From Neotabrizicola shimadae (GTDB lineage: Bacteria > Pseudomonadota > Alphaproteobacteria > Rhodobacterales > Rhodobacteraceae): 64,000 bases of DNA. Below, piece by piece: positions 14,135 to 24,006 of the stretch. A model generated the notes under the pieces. It was not told the origin of the DNA. It did not search any database and saw only the letters and a list, made by a program, of their open reading frames with translations. Location: positions 1,736,001 through 1,800,000 of the forward strand of contig NZ_CP069370.1 of NCBI RefSeq assembly GCF_019623905.1. Direction: 5' to 3'. The stretch's first letter is position 1. Every line of letters begins with the position of its first letter. The position numbers and the translations under genes were made by a program.

Positions 14135-14275
14135 TCAGTTGAGCGAGGTGAGGAAAGAGGCACCGAGCGTGCCGAGCACAAGCCCCGCGGCAACCGCCGC
14201 GACGAAAAAGAGCCGGTCGGCATTGATGCTGACCAGAAGCTGCAATCCGCGATAGCCGTCATTGATCACATGCAT
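14135..14275 (-). CDS. Small membrane protein of 46 residues between rseP and bamA
   Basis: A short frame of 46 residues begins MHVINDGYRGLQLLVSINAD, then has one hydrophobic helix (about 22-42, RLFFVAAVAAGLVLGTLGAS), and ends FLTSLN. The ATG at 14273-14275 is preceded by AGGAGG at ideal distance, the best evidence that it is translated. The context is 76 bp after rseP and 118 bp before bamA on the same strand. I do not recognise a named family. A single-pass inner-membrane protein with a short cytoplasmic N terminus is the simplest reading; a role in envelope assembly is only suggested by the neighbours. Confidence 0.65.
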   Translation of the reverse strand: MHVINDGYRGLQLLVSINADRLFFVAAVAAGLVLGTLGASFLTSLN

Positions 14276-14351
14276 GACTGCCTCCTGTTTGGCGGCGGTA
14301 TGCGATCCGATTGCGGCGGAATTCGGGCGTCTGGCCGGGGTGGCGCGGGCC

Positions 14352-15686
14352 TCAGGCGCAGAAGAGCAGGTCGTTGCCGATGGCGAACAGCATGAGCGTC
14401 AGAAGGATCGACAGCCCCAGCGTCATAAGCACGCGCAGCGCGCGTTCGGTGGGCGGATGACCTGTCACCGCCTCCCAGGCGTGAAAGACGAGGTGCCCGC
14501 CGTCCAGAACGGGAATCGGGAACAGGTTCATCAGCCCGACGGCGGTGGAGAGCATGGCGATGAACCAGACAAAGCTGGCGCCGCCCTGGCTGGCCGCATC
14601 GGCCGAGGTTTCGGCGATTCCGATCGGACCTTGAAGGTTGCAGGTGGAAATCGCGCCGGTCACCATGTGCCACAGGCCCGACAGCGTTGTGGTGATGAGG
14701 GCCCAGGTCTGACTGACACCCAGCTTGAGGGCTTCCCACGGGTTCGGGGTGCGCGTTTCGGGCTCGATCACGAGGCCGCCGGTCAGGCCGATCAGCCAGC
14801 GCGTCTCGAATCCGCCATCGGCCGTTGGCAGGTCGGCGCGGCGGGGCGTGAGATCGAGCTCCTGCGTTGCGCCGTTGCGCCAGACGGTCAGGGTGACCGT
14901 CTGGCCCTCGGATGCGCCGATGGCACTGCGCAACTGTTCGAAGGCCCAGATCGGTGCGCCGTCGATCTGCGTCACCACGTCGCCCACCTGGATGCCGGCA
15001 TCCATCGCCGCCGATTGCGGCTGCACGCCATCCACAACCGGCGGGAAGGGATAGGGCCCCTGCACGGTGAGCGCGTTGCCGTCGCGCTCGATCGCATATT
15101 CGGCGGATGGCGCCGGCGGCAGTGTCTGGGCTGCGGCGATGAAGGCGGCGAGGTCGGGGGTTTCGGTGCCGGCCAGCGCCGTGATGCGGTCGCCGGCCTG
15201 CAGGGAATCGGCAAAGGCCGGCATGGGTTTGACCGCGCCCACAACGGGGGCGGTGGTGGGCACGCCCCAGGCCATGGCGAAGACCAGAAAGACCAGCGTC
15301 GAGAACAGGAAGTTCGCCATCGGCCCCGCGGCCACGGTAGCCGCGCGCGCCCAAAGCGGCGCACCGTGCATGGTATGGCGCTGTTCTTCGGGGGCGAGCC
15401 GCGAGATCGCCTCCGCGTCCTTGCCCGAAGCGGCGTTGGAATCGCCCAGGAATTTCACATATCCGCCGAAGGGCAGCGCCGCGAGTTGCCAGCGCGTGCC
15501 GCGCTTGTCCATCCGCGACCAGAGCACCGGGCCGAAGCCCAGGGAAAACACCTCGGCATGGATGCCCGACCAGCGGCCGACGATGTAGTGGCCGTATTCA
15601 TGCACGAAGACGATGACGGAAAGGGCCGCGACAAAGGCGATCAGCGTCAGGGCGGCGCTGCCAAAGCTCGGGATCAGGGATAGCAC
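14352..15686 (-). CDS. rseP: RIP metalloprotease RseP
   Basis: A 444-residue site-2 protease of the inner membrane that cleaves anti-sigma factors and remnant signal peptides. The zinc site HEYGH is at residues 29-33 in the first membrane helix, and the second metal ligand lies in NLFPIPVLDGGHLVF near residue 385. Two PDZ-type regions lie between (about 115-290, including MDAGIQVGDVVTQIDG). The typical FSLGFGPVLWSR segment follows the first helix. It sits downstream of dxr by 128 bp and upstream of the small ORF and bamA, the standard order. Confidence 0.95.
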   Translation of the reverse strand: MLSLIPSFGSAALTLIAFVAALSVIVFVHEYGHYIVGRWSGIHAEVFSLGFGPVLWSRMDKRGTRWQLAALPFGGYVKFLGDSNAASGKDAEAISRLAPEEQRHTMHGAPLWARAATVAAGPMANFLFSTLVFLVFAMAWGVPTTAPVVGAVKPMPAFADSLQAGDRITALAGTETPDLAAFIAAAQTLPPAPSAEYAIERDGNALTVQGPYPFPPVVDGVQPQSAAMDAGIQVGDVVTQIDGAPIWAFEQLRSAIGASEGQTVTLTVWRNGATQELDLTPRRADLPTADGGFETRWLIGLTGGLVIEPETRTPNPWEALKLGVSQTWALITTTLSGLWHMVTGAISTCNLQGPIGIAETSADAASQGGASFVWFIAMLSTAVGLMNLFPIPVLDGGHLVFHAWEAVTGHPPTERALRVLMTLGLSILLTLMLFAIGNDLLFCA

Positions 15687-15814
15687 GTCGCTTGGTCCTC
15701 TTCCTTCCCCCGGCTTCGTGTTGGCCCAAACATCCTGGGGGGACAGGCATCGGGTTGCCCTCGGACAAGGAGCCGATGGCTGTCGGGCAGGGCCCCCGGC
15801 GGGTCGGGGCGAGG

Positions 15815-16996
15815 TCAGGCCGCAGGCAATCGGGCCGCCGCTTCGTCCGCCCGGATACGGGCGAGATTGTCCATCTGCATCACATCCGCAAGGCCCTGCG
15901 GATCACGCGCCAGCGAGCACTCGCCGGACAGGCGGTCCAGCGTGGCCTCGACCACGCGGGCCATGTCCATGAAGCCGATGCGGCCATCCAGGAACAGATC
16001 CAGCGCGCGCTCCTTGGCGGCGTTGAAGGCCGCCCCGGCCAGACCGTGCACCGCCATCACATCACGCGCGAGGCGCAGGGCGGGCCATCGCGCCTCGTCC
16101 GGGGCGCGGAAGGTCAGCTGGCCAATGCGCGCAAGGTCGAGGGGCGCGACCGGCAGGGCCGCGCGGTCGGGCCAGTTCAGCGCATGTCCGATGGCATGGC
16201 GCATGTCGGGGGTGCCAAGATGCGCCATGACCGCGCCGTCGCGAAAGGCGACCATGGAATGGACGATGCTTTCGGGGTGGATGATCGCCTCGATCCGGTC
16301 GGGCGCGATGCCGAAATATTCGCGCGTTTCGATCAGTTCCAGCGCCTTGTTGAACATCGAGGCGGAATCGATGGTGATGCGTTTGCCCATGGCCCAGTTG
16401 GGATGGGCGAGGGCCTGTTCGACCGTGGCGCTGGCCAGCCGCTCCAGGGGCCAGTCGCGCAGCGCCCCGCCCGAAGCGGTGACGGTGATCTTCTTTACGG
16501 CGGCGATGTCCTCGCCCTTCAGCGCCTGGAAGATGGCGGAGTGTTCGCTGTCCACCGGCAGAAGGGTCGCTCGGTGGGCGGCGGCGGTGGCCATGACCAG
16601 AGGGCCGGCGGCGACCAACGTTTCCTTGTTGGCAAGCGCCAGTGTCGTGCCCTGTTCCAGCGCCTTTAGGCCGGGGGCAAGGCCCGCGGCGCCGACGATG
16701 GCGCTCATCACCCAGTCGGCCGGGCGGGACGCGGCCTCGACCAATGCGGCGGGACCGGCGGCACATTCGGTGCGCGTGCCGGCCAGCGCGGCGCGCAGGG
16801 CCGGAAGGTCGGCCTCATCGGCGCTGACGGCAAGGTCGGCATCCAGGGCGCGCGCCATTTCGGCAAGGCGGGCGATGTTGCGGCCGCCGGTCAGGGCGAC
16901 GGTGTGAAATGCCGCGGCGCCGCCCGCGCGCATAACCAGATCGAAGGTGCTTTCACCGATCGAGCCGGTGGCTCCGAAGACCGAGATGCGGCGCAT
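15815..16996 (-). CDS. dxr: 1-deoxy-D-xylulose 5-phosphate reductoisomerase
   Basis: Dxr/IspC (393 residues) converts DXP to MEP with NADPH, the committed step of the non-mevalonate isoprenoid pathway. The Rossmann motif is FGATGSIGEST (7-17). The metal and substrate site is in LPVDSEHSAIFQ, and the family motifs TASGGALRDWP and NWAMGKRITIDSASMFNKALELIE are intact. It lies 1 bp after cdsA. The proximity to uppS makes sense because UppS uses the isoprenoid units made by this pathway. Confidence 0.97.
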   Translation of the reverse strand: MRRISVFGATGSIGESTFDLVMRAGGAAAFHTVALTGGRNIARLAEMARALDADLAVSADEADLPALRAALAGTRTECAAGPAALVEAASRPADWVMSAIVGAAGLAPGLKALEQGTTLALANKETLVAAGPLVMATAAAHRATLLPVDSEHSAIFQALKGEDIAAVKKITVTASGGALRDWPLERLASATVEQALAHPNWAMGKRITIDSASMFNKALELIETREYFGIAPDRIEAIIHPESIVHSMVAFRDGAVMAHLGTPDMRHAIGHALNWPDRAALPVAPLDLARIGQLTFRAPDEARWPALRLARDVMAVHGLAGAAFNAAKERALDLFLDGRIGFMDMARVVEATLDRLSGECSLARDPQGLADVMQMDNLARIRADEAAARLPAA

Positions 16997-16997
16997 G

Positions 16998-17783
16998 TCA
17001 GCGGCCCACCGGGATGTCGAAGGCCCAGGCCAGAACCATGGTGACGACCATGGCGCCGGTCAGCGCGTCGAATCGGTCCATCACGCCGCCGTGGCCGGGG
17101 ATCAGTTTGGAGCTGTCCTTCACACCGGCGCGGCGCTTGATCCAGCTTTCGGCAATGTCGCCCATCTGGCCGGCAAAGGCCACGAAGGGCGACAGGATCA
17201 CCAGGGCCCAGCCCCCCTGCCCTGCGAGCTTGAACCCCAGCCCCAGCAGAGCGGCACCGACCCAGCCGGCGATGGTTCCGGACCAGGTTTTCTTGGGGCT
17301 GATCGCCGGCCAGAACTTCGGCCCGCCGACGGTGCGGCCGACGAAATAGCCGGCAACATCCGAAACGATGACGACGCCCAGAAGCCAGATCACGGCGGCG
17401 GTGCCTTCCTCGTCGCGCAGGACAAAGAGGCCGTGGCCCGACGTGAGGATCGCCAGCGCCATGAGAGCGGAAATCGCCGGGTGGATCCGGGCGCGCAGCA
17501 GGAAGACCAGGGCGACGACGGGAAAGACCGTCCAGGCCGGGATCGAGGGCCAGCCCTCATCTGCCAGCAGGGCAAGCGCAGCAAGGCCCGCCGCAACCGC
17601 GGGCCAAAGCCCCGGAGGCAGGGTCATGTTGCCCAGTTCCCAGATCATCAGCGTGGTGATGAGGGTCACGAGCAGCAGGAAGGGGATGCCGCCCAGCCAG
17701 ACCTCCACGGCCCCAAGCGCCAGAAGGACAACCGCCGACATCACGCGCTTGCGCAGGTCGCCCCAGCGGTCGGCCATGCTCAT
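16998..17783 (-). CDS. cdsA: Phosphatidate cytidylyltransferase CdsA
   Basis: CdsA (261 residues) makes CDP-diacylglycerol from phosphatidic acid and CTP. It is an integral membrane protein with about seven hydrophobic segments. The signature S-x(2)-K-R-x(4)-K-D... near the C terminus is present as RRAGVKDSSKLIPGHGGVMDRFD. SPKKTWSGTIAG is the conserved nucleotide-binding loop. The ATG overlaps the uppS stop by 4 bp (ATGA). Confidence 0.95.
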   Translation of the reverse strand: MSMADRWGDLRKRVMSAVVLLALGAVEVWLGGIPFLLLVTLITTLMIWELGNMTLPPGLWPAVAAGLAALALLADEGWPSIPAWTVFPVVALVFLLRARIHPAISALMALAILTSGHGLFVLRDEEGTAAVIWLLGVVIVSDVAGYFVGRTVGGPKFWPAISPKKTWSGTIAGWVGAALLGLGFKLAGQGGWALVILSPFVAFAGQMGDIAESWIKRRAGVKDSSKLIPGHGGVMDRFDALTGAMVVTMVLAWAFDIPVGR

Positions 17784-18517
17784 GCGGTGGCTACCCCGCC
17801 GAAGCGGCGTTCGCGGTTGCCGAAGCGCGACACAATCTGCGCCAGTTCGGCCGGCGTGAAATCTGGCCAGAGCGTGGGGGTGAACTCGTATTCGGCATAG
17901 GCCGCCTGCCAGGGCAGGAAGTTCGAAGTCCGGGTCTCGCCGCTCGTGCGGATCACCAGGTCAGGGTCGGGCAGCGCGGCGGTGTCCAGAAAGCCCGAAA
18001 AGCCCTCGTCGGTCAGCGCGGCCGGATCGAGCCTTCCCGCCGCCGCCTCGGCCGCGGCGCGGCGCACGGCGCGCAGGATCTCGTCGCGGCCGCCGTAGTT
18101 GATGGCCACGGTCAGGTTCAGCCGGGAATAGGGCGCGGTGCGCGCTTCGATCCCGGCCATGAGCTTCTGCAGCTTTGGATCCAGACGCGAGCGGTCGCCG
18201 ATGAAGCGCATCCGCACCGATTCCGCCGCCAGTCGGTCGGCCTCGCGTTCGATGTAGCGGGCAAAGATCGACATGAGGCCGATCACTTCCTCGGTGGACC
18301 GCTTCCAGTTCTCGGTCGAGAAGGCATAGAGCGTGAGCCAGCGGATGCCGATGTCGGGCGCGCAGCGCACGATTTCCTTCACCCGTTCGGCGCCCTTGCG
18401 GTGGCCGACAAGCCGCGGCCAGCCGCGGTTGGTGGCCCATCGGCCATTGCCGTCCATGATGATGGCGACATGCTCCGCCGGGCGGGGGGCTTTGCCGTTC
18501 GGCTTATCGGTGGACAA
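17780..18517 (-). CDS. uppS: Undecaprenyl diphosphate synthase UppS
   Basis: A cis-prenyltransferase of 245 residues that makes the C55 lipid carrier for peptidoglycan and O-antigen. The catalytic Asp lies in HVAIIMDGNGRWA, with WLTLYAFSTENWKR and the C-terminal PDLVIRTSGETRTSNFLPWQAAYAEY also intact. No ATG is available before the conserved core. The TTG at 18515-18517, behind GGAGGGGGC, gives a sensible N terminus (MSTDKPNG). It overlaps cdsA by 4 bp. Confidence 0.94.
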   Translation of the reverse strand: MSTDKPNGKAPRPAEHVAIIMDGNGRWATNRGWPRLVGHRKGAERVKEIVRCAPDIGIRWLTLYAFSTENWKRSTEEVIGLMSIFARYIEREADRLAAESVRMRFIGDRSRLDPKLQKLMAGIEARTAPYSRLNLTVAINYGGRDEILRAVRRAAAEAAAGRLDPAALTDEGFSGFLDTAALPDPDLVIRTSGETRTSNFLPWQAAYAEYEFTPTLWPDFTPAELAQIVSRFGNRERRFGGVATA

Positions 18518-18538
18518 TTCGCCCCCTCCGGTGGTCGC

Positions 18539-19102
18539 TCAGACCTGCATGATCTCGTGGCTCTTCGATTCAAGCGCCTGATCGACCAGCTTGATGTGCT
18601 TGTCGGTCAGGTCCTGCACTTCGTCTTCCCAGAACTTTGCGTCGTCTTCCGAAAGATGCTTGGCCTTGGCCTTCTTGATCTGGTCCATGCCGTCGCGGCG
18701 CAGGTTGCGGATGGCAACGCGGGCGTGTTCGGCATATTGCGCCGCCACCTTGGTCAGTTCCTTGCGGCGCTGTTCGTTCAGTTCCGGGATCGGCAGCATG
18801 ATGATCGTGCCGTTGGTCTGGGGATTGATGCCCAGACCGGAATCGCGGATGGCCTTTTCCACCTTGGACACCATGGCCTTGTCCCAGACATTGATGGTGA
18901 CCATGCGCGGTTCGGGCACGTTTACCGTGCCCAGCTGGTTGATGGGTGTCATCTGGCCATAGGCCTCCACCTGGACCGGTTCCAGCATCGAGCCCGAGGC
19001 GCGTCCGGTGCGAAGCGAAGCGAATTCGGTGCGAAGCGCGGACAGGGCACCATCCATGCGGCGGGCCAGATCATCGGTGTCGAGTTCGAATTCGTCGCTC
19101 AT
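18539..19102 (-). CDS. frr: Ribosome recycling factor
   Basis: Frr (187 residues) splits the post-termination ribosome together with EF-G. The three-helix bundle is evident: [30 protein letters not shown], the middle beta-rich domain with [18 protein letters not shown], and the charged C-terminal helices ([20 protein letters not shown]). Two ATGs lie two codons apart. The one at 19100-19102 gives [11 protein letters not shown], the common form, and the 19108 ATG would add MT. It is 21 bp from uppS and downstream of pyrH. Confidence 0.96.
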   Translation of the reverse strand: MSDEFELDTDDLARRMDGALSALRTEFASLRTGRASGSMLEPVQVEAYGQMTPINQLGTVNVPEPRMVTINVWDKAMVSKVEKAIRDSGLGINPQTNGTIIMLPIPELNEQRRKELTKVAAQYAEHARVAIRNLRRDGMDQIKKAKAKHLSEDDAKFWEDEVQDLTDKHIKLVDQALESKSHEIMQV

Positions 19103-19190
19103 CGTCATCCATCCTTCTCCGCCTCGCGTTTCGGTCCGGGCGGTTAGCGGCCTCTATAGCAGAGGCGGGGCGGTGCGGAACAGGGTCCGC

Positions 19191-19922
19191 TCAGTCCTGC
19201 ACGCGGGTATAGGTGCCCTTGCCCGCCAGGATGCCGCGGAAACCGCCGGGTTCGTCCAGCGAGAAGACGATGATCGGCAGGTTGTTGTCGCGGGCCAGAG
19301 CGATGGCGGTGGCGTCCATCACGCCAAGGTTCTTTTCCAGAACCTCGTCATAGGTGACGCGGTCATAGCGCCGGGCGTCGGGGAACTTCTTGGGGTCCTT
19401 GTCATAGACGCCATCGACCTTGGTGCCCTTGAACACCGCCTCGCAGCCCATCTCGTTTGCACGCAGCGTGGCGGCGGTGTCGGTGGTGAAGTAAGGGTTG
19501 CCGGTGCCTGCGGCAAAGACCACCACCCGCTTCTTTTCCAGGTGGCGCACGGCGCGGCGGCGGATGTAGGGCTCGCAGACCTGGTCCATGGGTATGGCGC
19601 TGATCACGCGGGTGAAGACGTTCAGCGATTCGAGCGCGGCCTGCATGGCCAGCGCGTTCATCACGGTGGCCAGCATCCCCATATAGTCGGCCGTGGCGCG
19701 CTCCATGCCCTGGGCAGAGCCTTGCAAGCCCCGGAAGATGTTGCCGCCGCCGATCACCATGCAGATTTCCACGCCAAGATCGTGGACCGACTTCACCTCT
19801 TGCGCGATGCGGGCGACGGTCGGCGGATGCAGGCCATAGCCCTGGTCGCCCATCAGCGCCTCGCCCGAGATCTTCAGCATGACGCGGCGATGGGTGACGC
19901 CGGTTGAGGTGGCATCGGGCAT
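19191..19922 (-). CDS. pyrH: UMP kinase PyrH
   Basis: Bacterial UMP kinase (243 residues) phosphorylates UMP to UDP; it is a hexamer of the amino-acid kinase fold. Conserved stretches are [38 protein letters not shown], and [22 protein letters not shown]. The pyrH-frr pair is near universal in bacteria. It is the first gene of the minus-strand block and is divergent from miaA, so its promoter should lie in 19923-20093, although I see no strong consensus there. Confidence 0.96.
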   Translation of the reverse strand: MPDATSTGVTHRRVMLKISGEALMGDQGYGLHPPTVARIAQEVKSVHDLGVEICMVIGGGNIFRGLQGSAQGMERATADYMGMLATVMNALAMQAALESLNVFTRVISAIPMDQVCEPYIRRRAVRHLEKKRVVVFAAGTGNPYFTTDTAATLRANEMGCEAVFKGTKVDGVYDKDPKKFPDARRYDRVTYDEVLEKNLGVMDATAIALARDNNLPIIVFSLDEPGGFRGILAGKGTYTRVQD

Positions 19923-20093
19923 GGGCGGACCCCGCAGTTCGTGTTGGCAATTGACTGGCGCGCAAGATGTCGGAAAACGAGGGCAGGTTCAACCGGGGTT
20001 CCGATCCCCCGGCGGATCGTGGCAAGGATCGGGAAGGGGTGGCGTTTCACGCCGCCGGCAAGCCGGGACAGGTCCAGGAAAAGAGGAAGCCGG

Positions 20094-20960
20094 ATGGCGC
20101 TTTCTGGCATATCGCGCGAGGCGCCGGTGCTGATCGCCGGACCTACGGCCAGCGGCAAGTCGGCGCTGGCGATGGACCTTGCGGTGCGCGACGGACGGGT
20201 TGTCGTCAATGCCGATGCGCTGCAGGTCTATGACTGCTGGCGCATTCTGACGGCGCGGCCCTCGATTGCAGATGAGGCCACCCTGCCCCACGCGCTTTAT
20301 GGAATGGTCCAGCGGGATGCGCCCTGGTCGGTGGGCCATTGGCTGCGGGCGGTGTCGGGCCTTCTGGACCGGCCCTTGGTGATTGTCGGCGGCACGGGCC
20401 TTTATTTCAGCGCCCTGACCGAGGGGCTGGCCGAGGTGCCCGAGGTGCCGCCAGAGGTGAGGGCCGAGGCGGATGCCCGGCGCGCGGCCGAGGGGTTTGC
20501 CGGAATGCTGGCCGAACTGGATTCGGCCACCAAGGCGCGGATCGACCGGGCCAACGGCGCGCGGGTGCAGCGCGCCTGGGAGGTACTGCGCGCCACCGGG
20601 CGGGGTCTGGCCGACTGGCAGGCGGATACGGGAGCGCCGATGGTTCCCTTGGCGCGAGCCGAGGTTTTGGTGATCCGGCCGGATGTGGACTGGCTGAACG
20701 CACGCATCGACTCGCGGTTCGACATGATGATGGCGGAGGGTGCGCTGGAGGAGGTTCGGGCGGAACTGCCGTACTGGGACCCCGCGCGCCCTTCGTCGCG
20801 CGCGATCGGGGCGCCGGAGCTGGTGGCCTTCCTGCGCGGCGAGACCGGGCTGGACGCGGCGGTTGCTGCGGCGAAACTGGCGAGCCGGCAATATGCCAAG
20901 CGGCAGCGCACCTGGTTTCGCAGCCGCATGAAGCTGTGGCGGGAATTCGCCGTTTCCTGA
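20094..20960 (+). CDS. miaA: tRNA dimethylallyltransferase MiaA
   Basis: MiaA (288 residues) transfers the dimethylallyl group to N6 of A37 in tRNAs reading UNN codons. The P-loop is [12 protein letters not shown] near the N terminus. The usual [18 protein letters not shown] motif, HALYGMV and [14 protein letters not shown] follow, with a C-terminal [15 protein letters not shown] tRNA-contact segment. The ATG at 20094, behind AAGAGGAAG, agrees with the family. A longer upstream open frame has no similarity. Confidence 0.95.
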   Translation: MALSGISREAPVLIAGPTASGKSALAMDLAVRDGRVVVNADALQVYDCWRILTARPSIADEATLPHALYGMVQRDAPWSVGHWLRAVSGLLDRPLVIVGGTGLYFSALTEGLAEVPEVPPEVRAEADARRAAEGFAGMLAELDSATKARIDRANGARVQRAWEVLRATGRGLADWQADTGAPMVPLARAEVLVIRPDVDWLNARIDSRFDMMMAEGALEEVRAELPYWDPARPSSRAIGAPELVAFLRGETGLDAAVAAAKLASRQYAKRQRTWFRSRMKLWREFAVS

Positions 20961-21106
20961 GCGGAAACAAGCAATTTGCCGCTGTTCCTCACCTGTTCCC
21001 TGATGCAGTCCGGCGACACAATCGCGGACTCGTGATCTTTCCGCTTGGGGATTGGCGCGGGGCCTGTTTATCTGGCGCCAGAAGCTGCCACCGGATCCCG
21101 CCGCCC

Positions 21107-21916
21107 ATGTCCATTCCCGCTGCGCCCTCGCCCCCGCGCATCGTCGCGCTGCCGCGTCTTGCCGCCGCCGGCCGCTGGCGGGTTGAAGCCATGCGGTCGA
21201 TTTCCGAGCCCTGCCTTCTGTGGTTCACCAAGGGCCAGGGCCGCATTACGCTGGCAGGCACCACGAAGGGCTACACCGCGCACAACGCGATCTATATCCC
21301 CGCCGGGGTGATGCACGGGTTCGAGGTCGGGCCTTCGGTCTTTGGCCAGGCTGTATTCTTCGGGCGCGATGGTGGACGAGAGGCAGAGAAGGTCCTGCCC
21401 GCCACACCGATGCATCTGCGCATCCGCGAGGTTCATGCCCAACAGGAAATGAACCAGATCCTCGAAGCCGCGCAGAAAGAGCTAGAGGGCAACGCCCCCG
21501 GTGCCGAACGCGCGGCGCGCCATCACCTGGGTCTTCTGGTCGTATGGCTGGAACGCCAGGCGGCCAAGGCGGCCTCGGAAGCAGTGCAGCCGGATGCGGC
21601 GCGCCGGCTTGTGGCGCGCTATGCCGCGCTGCTGGAGCGGGATTTCCGCACCGGCATGGGCGTGGGCGACTTCGCCGCCGCCCTGGGCGTGACGCCCACC
21701 CATCTTTCGCGTTGCTGCCGCATCGCCAATGGTCACCCGGCCTCGGTCCTGCTGCAGGACCGCAAGCTGTTTGAGGCGCGCAAGCTTCTGGCCGAGACGC
21801 GGCTGCCGGTGAAGAAGGTGGGCGAGTCGCTCGGCTTCTCGTCGCCCGCCTATTTCACCCGCGCCTTCCAGGCCTACACCGGCAAGTCGCCCACCGCCTT
21901 CCGCCGCGCGCCCTGA
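21107..21916 (+). CDS. AraC-family transcriptional regulator with N-terminal cupin
   Basis: A 269-residue regulator. The N-terminal half (about 20-110) is a cupin-like ligand-binding barrel (LLWFTKGQGRITLAG, NAIYIPAGVMHGFEVG). The C-terminal half (about 165-269) carries two helix-turn-helix motifs: GVGDFAAALGVTPTHLSRCCRIANG and VKKVGESLGFSSPAYFTRAFQAYTGKSPTAFRR. The ATG at 21107 begins a normal N terminus; the long upstream frame lies antisense to nothing and overlaps miaA out of frame. It stands 280 bp upstream of a peptide-type ABC importer on the same strand and may regulate it; the ligand is unknown. Confidence 0.88.
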   Translation: MSIPAAPSPPRIVALPRLAAAGRWRVEAMRSISEPCLLWFTKGQGRITLAGTTKGYTAHNAIYIPAGVMHGFEVGPSVFGQAVFFGRDGGREAEKVLPATPMHLRIREVHAQQEMNQILEAAQKELEGNAPGAERAARHHLGLLVVWLERQAAKAASEAVQPDAARRLVARYAALLERDFRTGMGVGDFAAALGVTPTHLSRCCRIANGHPASVLLQDRKLFEARKLLAETRLPVKKVGESLGFSSPAYFTRAFQAYTGKSPTAFRRAP

Positions 21917-22044
21917 CCCTGCCTCTTGAAGGAATCTGCTGCGCGGCGCCAGGCGGAGACGCTTTGCGTCAGGCTGGCGGCCAGAGAAAGCATGTTTCGG
22001 ACAGCCCATGTCGCAAACCGACCACCGGGCGACGAAAGCTGACG

Positions 22045-22073
22045 TTGACGCAACGAGAAAAGCGATGCGTTAT
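22045..22073 (+). promoter_or_regulatory. Possible promoter of the ABC importer operon
   Basis: TTGACG (22045-22050) and CGTTAT (22068-22073) are 17 bp apart, 124 nt upstream of the substrate-binding protein gene. The -35 is good and the -10 is weak, which could fit a promoter that needs an activator such as the AraC-type regulator next door. Confidence 0.35.
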
Positions 22074-22196
22074 GAAGGGCAGAGGTTGCTGGTGAAAGCG
22101 GTTTGACCCCGTCCCCGAATGGCATGGCGCTTCGGGACGGAAGGCCGCGACGCCGGGAAAGTCACACAACAAGGACAACCTTCCAGGGAGAAGACG

Positions 22197-23897
22197 ATGA
22201 CCAAGATGACACGGGTGGATCAGGGCCTGCATCCCGCCGCCCACATGTATGCCGACGAAGTCGCCCGGGGCGAACTTAGCCGGCGCGAATTCCTTGCCCG
22301 CACTACTGCTCTGGGCGTCTCGGCTGCTGCGGCCTATGCGCTGATCGGCGCACCGATGCCCGCCGCCGCGCAGGAGACGCCGAAAGAAGGCGGCACGCTG
22401 CGCATGTCGATGGAGCTGAAGGCGCTGAAGGATCCGCGCACCGCGGACTGGAGCCAGATCGCCAATTACACCCGCGGCTGGCTGGAATACCTGGTCGAGT
22501 ACAACAACGATGGCTCGGTCCGCGGGATGCTGATCGAAAGCTGGTCGGCCAATGCCGATGCGACCGAATACACGCTGAAGGTTCGTCCGGGCGTGAAGTG
22601 GTCGAATGGCGATGACTTCACTGCCGATGACGTGGCCAACAATATCCTGCGCTGGTGCGACGGCTCGGTCGAGGGCAACTCGATGGCGTCGCGCATGGAA
22701 TCGCTGTGCGACCCGGTGACGGTAACCAAGCCCGACCCCGCCGATGCGACCAAGACGATCGAGGCCTCGATCCTGAAGCCCCGTGAGGGCGCGGTGACGG
22801 TGGTCGATCCGATGACCGTTCTGCTGAAGCTGAAGGCGCCCGACATCACCATCATCGTCGGCATGGCCGACTATCCGGCCGCCGTGGTGCACAAGTCCTA
22901 TGACAACGGCGATCCCGTCGCCAACGCCATCGGCACCGGCCCATACATGCCCGACGGCTTCGAGGTCGGCGTGAAGGCCGCGCTGAAGAAATCCGACCAG
23001 CCCTGGTGGGGCACCGCCGTCTATGGCGGCCCCTATCTGGACCGTGTGGAATACATCGACCTTGGCACCGACCCCTCGGCCGAAGTGGCCGCGGCCGGTT
23101 CGGGCGAGATCGACGCCGTCTACCAGTCGGTCGGCGACTTCATTCCGCAACTGGAAGCCCTGGGATGGCCGACCTCGGAAGCCGTGACCGCCGCCACCCT
23201 GGCCGTGCGGTTCAACCAGCAAGCCGAGGAATACAAGGACGTGAACGTCCGCGTGGGCCTCGTGAAATGCGTGGACAACAAGGTCGTGCTGGAACTCGGT
23301 TACAACAACCTGGGCACCCCGGCGGAAAACCACCATGTCGCGCCGATCCACCCGGAATACTTCCCTCTGCCGCCCCTGACCCCCGATCCGGCCGCCGGCC
23401 TGAAGATGGTGCAGGATGCCGGCAAGGGCGATTTCGAGTTCGAGCTGATTTCGCTGGATGACGCCTGGCAGGCGGCAACCTGCGACGCCGTGGCCGCCCA
23501 GATCCGCGACGCCGGCATCAAGATCAAGCGCACCGTGCTGCCGGGCTCGACCTTCTGGAACGACTGGCTGAAGTACCCGTTCTCGGCGACCGAATGGAAC
23601 ATGCGCCCGCTTGGCGTGCAGGTTCTTGCCCTGGCCTACAAGTCGGGTGTGGCCTGGAACGAAAGTGCCTTCGCCAACCCCGAGTTCGACGAGCTGCTGA
23701 CCAAGGCCATGTCGATCGCCGATGCCGGCGAACGGTCCAAGGTGATGGAGCGGATCGAGCAGATCATGCAGGAACAGGGCGTCATGGTGCAGCCCTACTG
23801 GCGCTCCATCTACCGCAATGCCGATGCCAAGGTCATGGGCTGCGAGATGCACGCCACCTTCGAGCATCACCACTACAAGTGGTGGATCAACGCCTGA
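22197..23897 (+). CDS. ABC transporter substrate-binding protein, family 5 (peptide/nickel type), Tat-exported
   Basis: A 566-residue periplasmic binding protein of the DppA/OppA superfamily. The Tat signal is clear: [20 protein letters not shown] with twin Arg at 29-30 and a cleavage region near AAAQE. The mature part begins [20 protein letters not shown] and contains the family landmarks [32 protein letters not shown] and the C-terminal [26 protein letters not shown]. The ATG at 22197 lies 6 nt after a GGGAGAAG site. It heads an importer operon with two permeases and a fused ATPase. The substrate (oligopeptide, opine, or another solute) cannot be read from sequence. Confidence 0.92.
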   Translation: MTKMTRVDQGLHPAAHMYADEVARGELSRREFLARTTALGVSAAAAYALIGAPMPAAAQETPKEGGTLRMSMELKALKDPRTADWSQIANYTRGWLEYLVEYNNDGSVRGMLIESWSANADATEYTLKVRPGVKWSNGDDFTADDVANNILRWCDGSVEGNSMASRMESLCDPVTVTKPDPADATKTIEASILKPREGAVTVVDPMTVLLKLKAPDITIIVGMADYPAAVVHKSYDNGDPVANAIGTGPYMPDGFEVGVKAALKKSDQPWWGTAVYGGPYLDRVEYIDLGTDPSAEVAAAGSGEIDAVYQSVGDFIPQLEALGWPTSEAVTAATLAVRFNQQAEEYKDVNVRVGLVKCVDNKVVLELGYNNLGTPAENHHVAPIHPEYFPLPPLTPDPAAGLKMVQDAGKGDFEFELISLDDAWQAATCDAVAAQIRDAGIKIKRTVLPGSTFWNDWLKYPFSATEWNMRPLGVQVLALAYKSGVAWNESAFANPEFDELLTKAMSIADAGERSKVMERIEQIMQEQGVMVQPYWRSIYRNADAKVMGCEMHATFEHHHYKWWINA

Positions 23898-23918
23898 TCC
23901 GGCCGTGACAGACCGGAA

Positions 23919-23945
23919 GGAGGCGCGCCAGTTCGGCGCGCCTCC
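23919..23945 (+). promoter_or_regulatory. Strong intra-operon hairpin after the binding-protein gene
   Basis: GGAGGCGCGCC (23919-23929) pairs perfectly with GGCGCGCCTCC (23935-23945) around a 5-nt loop, 22 nt after the stop codon. There is no T-run. Such stem-loops behind binding-protein genes commonly shield the upstream mRNA from 3' decay or partly terminate, giving excess binding protein over permease. Confidence 0.7.
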
Positions 23946-24006
23946 GCCCTTCCCATCCCCGACGGCTTGACCGTGCCGCCCGCAGCCTTCCGGGAAAGGA
24001 CTAGGC

